From Bacillota bacterium (GTDB taxonomy: Bacteria > Bacillota > Clostridia > Lachnospirales > Lachnospiraceae): DNA of 10,017 nt. The DNA is taken from the NCBI GenBank assembly GCA_023412855.1, contig JAEZRJ010000072.1, positions 1-10,017 of the forward strand, in the 5' to 3' direction. A model generated the notes under the pieces. It was not told the origin of the DNA. It searched no databases and was given only the letters and a program-made list of their open reading frames with translations. Of the stretch, positions 5,702 through 10,017 are shown one piece after another. The first letter of the stretch is position 1. The number at the start of each line of letters is the position of its first letter. Position numbers and translations under genes: made by a program.

Positions 5702-6751
5702 AAGGAACAAAAGAGGATTTTTCAAATAATCTTGGTAGGGGCAGTTTTGTGCTGTATACTTTCCGGTTGCGGTCAAAAGGATAAGAACGCCAGCATCAAG
5801 GAAGGTATGGCGGCGGTAGAAGCTCTGGATTATAATGGGGCCCTTCAATGCTTTGAAAAAGCTATGGTGGACGGTGAGAACCAGCGTCTTTTATATAGAG
5901 GACAGGGATTGGCTTATATGGGACTTACGATGTATGAAGAGGCGGCGGCATCTTTTGAGAAGGCCCTTGGTCACAGCAACGGACAAGTGGATGAAATCGA
6001 TTATGATATCAATTATTATCTGGCTACTGCTTATTACAAGATGGGAGAGACCAATAAGAGCATAGAGGCTTATAATTCCATTATCGCTCTTTTGCCTAAG
6101 GATAAGGTGGCGTATTACCTGCGAGGGTGCCTGAGGATCGGTACGGATTTCGATAAGGCGAAGGCAGATTTCGACAAGGCGATTTCGCTGGCGAAGGAGG
6201 ATTACACTCAATTAATCGACATCTATCTCGTGCTGGAGGAAAACGGTTATAAAGAAGTAGGGCAGGAATATTTGCAGTCGGCTCTGGAGAGCGGTTCGAA
6301 ATCCATGACCGATTACGAGCGAGGCAGGATGTATTACTATTTGAAGGATTACGATAACGCCAGAAATTATTTGGAAAAGTCACGAAAGACGGCAGGCTAC
6401 GAAGCGGTGCTGCTTTTAGGGAAGACCTATGAGGAGCTGGGAGATAACAATTATGCGGTAAGCGTATATAATAGCTTTATCGCGGACAATCAGACCAATG
6501 CCAAGGTTTACAACCAGCTGGGACTTTGCAAGATGAATATGGGTGCGTATGAGGAAGCACTGAGCGCCTTTCAGACGGGAATGAATATCGAAAATAATGA
6601 TATGATGCAGACGCTGAAATTCAACGAAATCGTTACCTATGAGTATCTGGGAGATTATAAAAAGGCAGCGGTGCTTTTGGACAGCTATTTATCTACATAT
6701 CCCGATGATGAAGCAGCGAAGAGAGAGTACACTTTCTTACAGACGAGATAA
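5699..6751 (+). CDS. TPR-repeat lipoprotein
   Basis: A 350-residue predicted lipoprotein. The N-terminus has a short basic region (KEQKR), a hydrophobic stretch (IFQIILVGAVLCCI) and the lipobox LSGC with lipidation at Cys24, so it should be anchored on the outer face of the cytoplasmic membrane. From about residue 32 onward it is made of tetratricopeptide-like helix pairs, with clear units at YNGALQCFEKAM, YEEAAASFEKAL, TNKSIEAYNSII, FDKAKADFDKAI, YDNARNYLEKS, NNYAVSVYNSFI, YEEALSAFQTGM and YKKAAVLLDSYL. TPR arrays bind other proteins; the partner is unknown. I start at 5699 because it gives a compact lipoprotein signal and the shared leader ends there; the ATG at 5687 would add MVIG. It appears to be a single-gene unit: a hairpin precedes it and the structured repeat starts 20 bases after its stop. 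Confidence 0.88.
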   Translation: MKEQKRIFQIILVGAVLCCILSGCGQKDKNASIKEGMAAVEALDYNGALQCFEKAMVDGENQRLLYRGQGLAYMGLTMYEEAAASFEKALGHSNGQVDEIDYDINYYLATAYYKMGETNKSIEAYNSIIALLPKDKVAYYLRGCLRIGTDFDKAKADFDKAISLAKEDYTQLIDIYLVLEENGYKEVGQEYLQSALESGSKSMTDYERGRMYYYLKDYDNARNYLEKSRKTAGYEAVLLLGKTYEELGDNNYAVSVYNSFIADNQTNAKVYNQLGLCKMNMGAYEEALSAFQTGMNIENNDMMQTLKFNEIVTYEYLGDYKKAAVLLDSYLSTYPDDEAAKREYTFLQTR

Positions 6752-6770
6752 TGTTGTTATTGTTTACACA

Positions 6771-6890
6771 GTAGCTTAACACCTGCTGTTAAGCTGCGTA
6801 AGAACGTGATGCAAGAGATGATTTCTGCTTCGCGCAGCGAATTTAAATGCAGAAATTATGGGTTACTGAGAACAGAGTGAACAGTAACAT
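6771..6890. repeat. Structured intergenic repeat element, copy 2 (apparently complete)
   Basis: Positions 6781-6840 match 1-60 at 57 of 60 bases. The copy opens with the hairpin AGCTTAACA/TGTTAAGCT (6773-6781 with 6787-6795), continues with ATTTCTGC/GCAGAAAT (6821-6828 with 6849-6856) enclosing the GC-rich core, and ends with GTTACTG/CAGTAAC (6862-6868 with 6882-6888). It lacks the inner AATGCAAA hairpin of copy 1. It starts 20 bases after the TPR gene stop, so it would be in that mRNA's 3' end if read through. Confidence 0.8.
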
Positions 6891-6974
6891 AATGTTAAGA
6901 CCTTAGAGTATGACCGAAGCATACATTTTGTAGCGGGCACAGAGATTTATGGTCAGTCGGATAAAAATGCAAAG

Positions 6975-6990
6975 ACACAAGATGTTGTGT
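6975..6990. promoter_or_regulatory. NrdR box 1
   Basis: ACACAAGATGTTGTGT is a 16-bp near-palindrome that fits the NrdR consensus acaCwAtATaTwGtgt. It starts 32 bp before box 2, three helical turns, the arrangement used by NrdR to repress ribonucleotide reductase genes when dATP is high. nrdD lies downstream. Confidence 0.88.
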
Positions 6991-7006
6991 TGACATAAAA
7001 ATGTTG

Positions 7007-7022
7007 ACATAATATCTTGTGC
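7007..7022. promoter_or_regulatory. NrdR box 2
   Basis: ACATAATATCTTGTGC is the second, less symmetric 16-bp NrdR-type site, with a 16-bp gap after box 1. It ends 6 bases before the -35 hexamer of the predicted nrdD promoter and overlaps an alternative promoter that begins with TTGACA at 6990. Confidence 0.85.
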
Positions 7023-7028
7023 TTTTTA

Positions 7029-7057
7029 TTGACTTTTCACTGGTAAGATGTTACAAT
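7029..7057 (+). promoter_or_regulatory. nrdD promoter (extended -10)
   Basis: TTGACT (7029-7034), a 17-bp spacer and TACAAT (7052-7057), with TG at 7049-7050 forming an extended -10. Transcription would begin near 7064. Other TTGACA hexamers at 6990-6995 and 7004-7009 are possible -35 boxes but have poorer -10 partners. Confidence 0.75.
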
Positions 7058-7070
7058 TTTATTAATCGGT

Positions 7071-7092
7071 GTTTACATAGGGTTATGTGAAC
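7071..7092 (+). other. Hairpin near the 5' end of the nrdD leader
   Basis: GTTTACATA (7071-7079) pairs with TATGTGAAC (7084-7092), 9 bp with one T-G wobble and a GGGT loop. It would sit a few bases after the predicted transcription start. It may stabilise the mRNA or be a protein-binding dyad; I do not recognise a riboswitch class. Confidence 0.45.
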
Positions 7093-7164
7093 CTGAAAAG
7101 AGTATGGGGGAGCGTCGGCATCAGGGGGTGCGGCGTTCGATAATGTATGTAGGGAGGAATTGAG

Positions 7165-9555
7165 ATGTTTCAAGTAATTAAAAGAGATGGAGAAACTACA
7201 GATTTTACATTGACAAAGATCAGTGATGCTATCATGAAGGCTTTCAACGCTACGGACATGCAGTACAACAATGATATTATCGATTTGCTGGCGCTTCGCG
7301 TTACGTCCGAGTTTCAGAATAGAGTGAAGGAAGACAGGGTGAACGTGGAAGACATTCAGGATAGCGTGGAAAGAGTCCTGGAGCAGACCGGATATACGGA
7401 GGCTGCCAAAGCGTTTATTCTCTACCGCAAACAGAGAGAAAAGATGCGCAATATGAAATCTACCATTCTCGATTATAAGGATGTAGTCAACAGCTATGTA
7501 AAGATAGAGGACTGGCGGGTAAAGGAGAACTCCACCGTTACTTATTCGGTGGGTGGCCTTATTCTTAGCAATTCCGGCGCGGTAACGGCTAATTACTGGC
7601 TTTCTGAGATATACGACCAGGAAATCGGAGAGGCTCATAGAAATGCGGATTTGCATATCCATGATTTGTCCATGCTTACCGGATATTGTGCGGGCTGGTC
7701 TCTCAAGCAGCTCATTCAGGAAGGGCTGGGAGGCATTACCGGCAAGATTACTTCTGCTCCGGCGTCGCATCTTTCCGTATTATGTAACCAGATGGTAAAC
7801 TTTTTGGGCATTATGCAGAATGAATGGGCAGGCGCACAGGCATTTTCTTCCTTCGATACTTATTTGGCTCCCTTTGTCAAGGCAGATAATCTGACTTATC
7901 CGGAAGTGAAGAAATGCATCGAGGCATTTATTTATGGCGTCAATACACCAAGCCGCTGGGGAACACAGGCTCCTTTTTCCAATATCACGCTTGATTGGAC
8001 GGTGCCGGAGGATTTAGCAGAGCTTCCGGCAATCATAGGCGGCGAAGAGGTGAATTTTAAATATAAAGACTGCAAAAAAGAAATGGATATGATCAACAAG
8101 GCATTTATCGAGACGATGATCGAGGGCGATGCCAATGGAAGAGGTTTCCAGTATCCCATACCGACTTATTCCATTACCCGGGATTTCGATTGGTCCGATA
8201 CGGAGAACAACAGACTCTTATTCGAGATGACCTCCAAATATGGAACACCTTATTTTTCCAACTATATCAATTCCGATATGGAGCCCAGCGATGTGCGCAG
8301 TATGTGCTGCCGCCTCCGTCTGGACTTAAGAGAGCTTCGCAAGAAGACGGGCGGCTTTTTTGGATCGGGCGAAAGCACGGGAAGCGTGGGTGTCGTGACG
8401 ATCAATATGCCAAGAATCGCTTATCTGTCCGCCAATAAGGACGACTTCTACAAGCGTCTGAACAAGATGATGGATATTGCGGCCAGATCTCTTAAGATAA
8501 AAAGAGGAGTTATTTCCAGACTGTTAGAAGAAGGACTTTATCCTTATACCAAGCGCTATCTTGGCAGCTTCGAGAACCATTTTTCCACCATAGGCCTTAT
8601 CGGCATGAACGAGGTGGGATTGAATGCGAACTGGCTGCGGGCGGATATGAGCAATAAGGGAACGCAGGAATTTACCAAAGAAGTATTGAATCACATGAGA
8701 AACAGACTTTCCGATTATCAGGAAAAATATGGGGATCTGTATAATCTGGAGGCAACTCCGGCAGAAAGCACCACATACCGTCTGGCAAAGCATGACAAGA
8801 AGAAATGGCCCGCGATCAAGACGGCAGGCAATCCGGGGGATACGCCTTATTATACGAATTCCTCCCATCTGCCGGTGGATTATACCATAGATGTCTTCGA
8901 TGCTTTGGACATACAGGACGACTTGCAGACCTTATATACATCGGGAACCGTATTTCATGCGTTCCTCGGTGAGAAGCTTCCTGACTGGAAGGCGGCAGCG
9001 AAATTGGTAAAAACAGTTGCCGATAATTACAAGCTTCCCTATTATACGCTATCGCCTACCTATTCAATCTGCCGTGAACACGGTTATCTGGCAGGGGAAC
9101 AGAAGACGTGTCCCCACTGCGGAAAGGTTACAGAGGTCTACAGCCGTATTACGGGATATTACAGACCGGTACAGAACTGGAATGACGGTAAGCTTCAGGA
9201 ATATGCCAACAGAACAGAATACAGTGTGGCGCAGTCTTCCTTAAAAAAACCTATGACCCGTATGGTCACTCTGTCGAATTATGAGAAGGAAATCAGCGTA
9301 AAAGTAGAGAAGCCGGAAGCGGTAAAATATCTTTTTACCACGAAGACTTGCCCCAATTGCAAATTGGCGAAGGAATATCTGAAAGAAGATAAGTATGTTC
9401 TTATCGATGCGGAGGAGAACATGGAGCTGGCCGGCAGGTATGGCATTATGCAGGCGCCCACGCTGGTAGTGACAAACGGAGATGAATATAAGAAATACGT
9501 AAACGCATCCAACATTAAAAAATATGTGGACAGCCGGGAGGCAGTCATAGCATAG
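7165..9555 (+). CDS. nrdD: Anaerobic (class III) ribonucleoside-triphosphate reductase with C-terminal thioredoxin-like domain
   Basis: A 796-residue glycyl-radical enzyme that makes dNTPs from NTPs without oxygen, after activation by the radical-SAM protein NrdG. Residues 1-95 are an ATP-cone for allosteric dATP/ATP control. The catalytic barrel follows, with Cys175 (TGYCAGW) and the Cys381/Cys382 pair (MCCRL), expected positions of the reductant and thiyl-radical cysteines, and TPAES (531-535). A zinc-type site is formed by Cys636, His639, Cys649 and Cys652 (CREH...CPHC). The radical glycine is Gly664 in RITGYY. Residues about 717-790 add a thioredoxin/glutaredoxin-like domain with CPNC (729-732) and a cis-Pro-type QAPTL (763-767), probably the built-in reductant; a thioredoxin-like rather than formate-dependent mode is inferred. 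GGGAGG at 7152-7157 is 7 bases before the ATG. Two NrdR boxes lie upstream. Confidence 0.95.
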   Translation: MFQVIKRDGETTDFTLTKISDAIMKAFNATDMQYNNDIIDLLALRVTSEFQNRVKEDRVNVEDIQDSVERVLEQTGYTEAAKAFILYRKQREKMRNMKSTILDYKDVVNSYVKIEDWRVKENSTVTYSVGGLILSNSGAVTANYWLSEIYDQEIGEAHRNADLHIHDLSMLTGYCAGWSLKQLIQEGLGGITGKITSAPASHLSVLCNQMVNFLGIMQNEWAGAQAFSSFDTYLAPFVKADNLTYPEVKKCIEAFIYGVNTPSRWGTQAPFSNITLDWTVPEDLAELPAIIGGEEVNFKYKDCKKEMDMINKAFIETMIEGDANGRGFQYPIPTYSITRDFDWSDTENNRLLFEMTSKYGTPYFSNYINSDMEPSDVRSMCCRLRLDLRELRKKTGGFFGSGESTGSVGVVTINMPRIAYLSANKDDFYKRLNKMMDIAARSLKIKRGVISRLLEEGLYPYTKRYLGSFENHFSTIGLIGMNEVGLNANWLRADMSNKGTQEFTKEVLNHMRNRLSDYQEKYGDLYNLEATPAESTTYRLAKHDKKKWPAIKTAGNPGDTPYYTNSSHLPVDYTIDVFDALDIQDDLQTLYTSGTVFHAFLGEKLPDWKAAAKLVKTVADNYKLPYYTLSPTYSICREHGYLAGEQKTCPHCGKVTEVYSRITGYYRPVQNWNDGKLQEYANRTEYSVAQSSLKKPMTRMVTLSNYEKEISVKVEKPEAVKYLFTTKTCPNCKLAKEYLKEDKYVLIDAEENMELAGRYGIMQAPTLVVTNGDEYKKYVNASNIKKYVDSREAVIA

Positions 9556-9577
9556 TACAGCATAACGGGAGGACAGT

Positions 9578-9982
9578 ATGGAGAATATTTATTTAAGAGT
9601 AAAGGGGATTATTAAAAAGGACGATAAATATTTACTGATAAAAAGATGGGTGGACGACCGTATTCCGGACCCCTTTATATGGGAGTTCATCGATGCCGAA
9701 GTAAATTACGGAGAGGCGCCTGACGATGCAGTTTTACGGGCGATCAGAGAACTTTTATCCGTGGAAGGCAAAATTGACCGTATTGTGTATACGTGGTCGC
9801 AGATGGTAGGAGATTCCCAGTGTGTGGGAATCGCTTACCTGTGCAGCATCGACGGAAACGACGAGGATAACATTGTATTGTCGGAGGAATACGGAGAACT
9901 GGACTGGGTAGAAAAAGATAAAGTATCGGATTATGTGGAAAACATATACGTACTAAAAGATTTAGAAGGCGTTGCACTTTAA
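9578..9982 (+). CDS. Nudix-fold protein with degenerate Nudix box
   Basis: A 134-residue single-domain protein starting 22 bases after the nrdD stop, with GGGAGG (9567-9572) 5 bases before its ATG, so it is very likely in the nrdD operon. The Nudix pattern is recognisable from KDDKYLLIKRW and WEFIDAEVNYGEAPDDAVLRAI to LSEEYGELDWV. Aligned on MutT (G38-x5-E44-x7-R52-E53-L-x-E56-E57), the first Gly is Ala40, E44 is Glu46, R52 is Arg54, E53 is Ala55, E56 is Glu58 and E57 is Leu59. Two of the three metal-binding glutamates of the REUxEE core are thus missing, so ordinary Nudix hydrolysis looks unlikely. It may bind a nucleotide or a protein, perhaps linked to nucleotide pools; that is inference. 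No signal peptide or membrane segment. Confidence 0.8.
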   Translation: MENIYLRVKGIIKKDDKYLLIKRWVDDRIPDPFIWEFIDAEVNYGEAPDDAVLRAIRELLSVEGKIDRIVYTWSQMVGDSQCVGIAYLCSIDGNDEDNIVLSEEYGELDWVEKDKVSDYVENIYVLKDLEGVAL

Positions 9983-9995
9983 GACAACGCCTTTT
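9966..9995 (+). terminator. Rho-independent terminator overlapping the Nudix gene stop codon
   Basis: AAGGCGTTG (9966-9974) pairs perfectly with CAACGCCTT (9985-9993) and the arm runs into CTTTT. The loop contains the TAA stop (9980-9982), so the left arm is coding. It probably ends the nrdD transcript. Confidence 0.8.
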
Positions 9996-10010
9996 GTGCG
10001 TTACGGTTTT

Positions 10011-10015
10011 AGGAG
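10011..10015 (+). promoter_or_regulatory. Shine-Dalgarno-like AGGAG at the right edge
   Basis: AGGAG lies two bases from the window end, downstream of the nrdD-operon terminator. It would serve a gene beginning just outside the window. nrdG, not found inside, is a natural guess but cannot be seen. Confidence 0.35.
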
Positions 10016-10017
10016 AA

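Larger units (their letters stand above)
6752..7164. other. 413-base regulatory intergenic region before nrdD
   Basis: I see no gene in it. From left to right it holds the second copy of the structured repeat (6771-6890), a weak dyad GTATG/CATAC (6908-6912 with 6920-6924), two NrdR-type boxes (6975-7022), an extended -10 promoter (7029-7057), a leader hairpin (7071-7092) and the nrdD ribosome binding site. Confidence 0.8.

Noticed and set aside
6775..7060. A known riboswitch or T-box in the nrdD leader region
   Set aside because: I could not match it to a conserved core of any riboswitch class; the structured part upstream is explained by the repeat element and lies before the predicted promoter.
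7051..7770. A 239-codon minus-strand open frame
   Set aside because: It is opposite the ATP-cone and N-terminal part of nrdD and the promoter region; no recognisable domain.
9240..9260. Possible frameshift at a run of As in nrdD
   Set aside because: The reading frame continues without break into a coherent thioredoxin-like domain with CPNC and QAPTL motifs, so the fusion is real in this sequence.
1..10017. CRISPR array, insertion sequence, prophage or tRNA genes
   Set aside because: There are no regularly spaced direct repeats, no transposase or integrase reading frame and no cloverleaf with a TTC-type arm that I could find.

Overview
The window looks like chromosomal DNA from an anaerobic, low-to-moderate-GC Firmicute, most likely of the Lachnospiraceae / Clostridium XIVa type. 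The basis is protein style (clostridial rubrerythrin, oxygen-sensitive class III ribonucleotide reductase, AraC-GyrI regulator beside a MATE pump), AGGAGG-like ribosome binding sites and Gram-positive promoter hexamers. This is inference; no rRNA or other taxonomic marker is present. All nine genes lie on the + strand.

Layout. 1-340: no gene; a structured repeat element cut by the left edge, then a terminator-like hairpin. 341-1577: a small ACT-domain protein and the peroxide-stress protein YaaA. 1674-2534: an AraC-family regulator with a GyrI-like effector domain, closed by a strong terminator. 2819-4706: a MATE efflux pump and, one base later, a miniature Bud32/RIO-like protein kinase, closed by a GC-rich hairpin. 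4847-5449: rubrerythrin. 5699-6751: a TPR lipoprotein. 6752-7164: a long intergenic region holding a second copy of the repeat element, a pair of NrdR boxes and a good promoter. 7165-9982: anaerobic ribonucleotide reductase NrdD with a fused thioredoxin-like tail, followed by a Nudix-fold protein whose Nudix box is degenerate, and a terminator overlapping its stop codon. A Shine-Dalgarno-like AGGAG sits at the extreme right end, so another gene probably starts just outside.

How the genes may work together. YaaA and rubrerythrin are both linked to peroxide defence, and NrdD is an oxygen-sensitive glycyl-radical enzyme for making dNTPs without oxygen, so the region has an anaerobe and oxidative-stress flavour without being one operon. 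The AraC-GyrI regulator next to a MATE pump resembles a drug-sensing/drug-efflux pair. The nrdD promoter region carries two 16-bp NrdR-type boxes 32 bp apart, which predicts dATP/ATP-responsive repression.

Most notable signals: the two-copy structured intergenic element (about 1-126 and 6771-6890); a 31-bp leader shared by rubrerythrin and the TPR lipoprotein that ends exactly at the likely start codons; an internal ribosome binding site and ATG at the domain boundary of the AraC-GyrI gene; the tiny kinase coupled to the MATE pump; and the degenerate Nudix protein behind nrdD. I see no defence system, prophage, IS element or CRISPR array, and nothing that clearly amounts to a wholly new multi-gene system.
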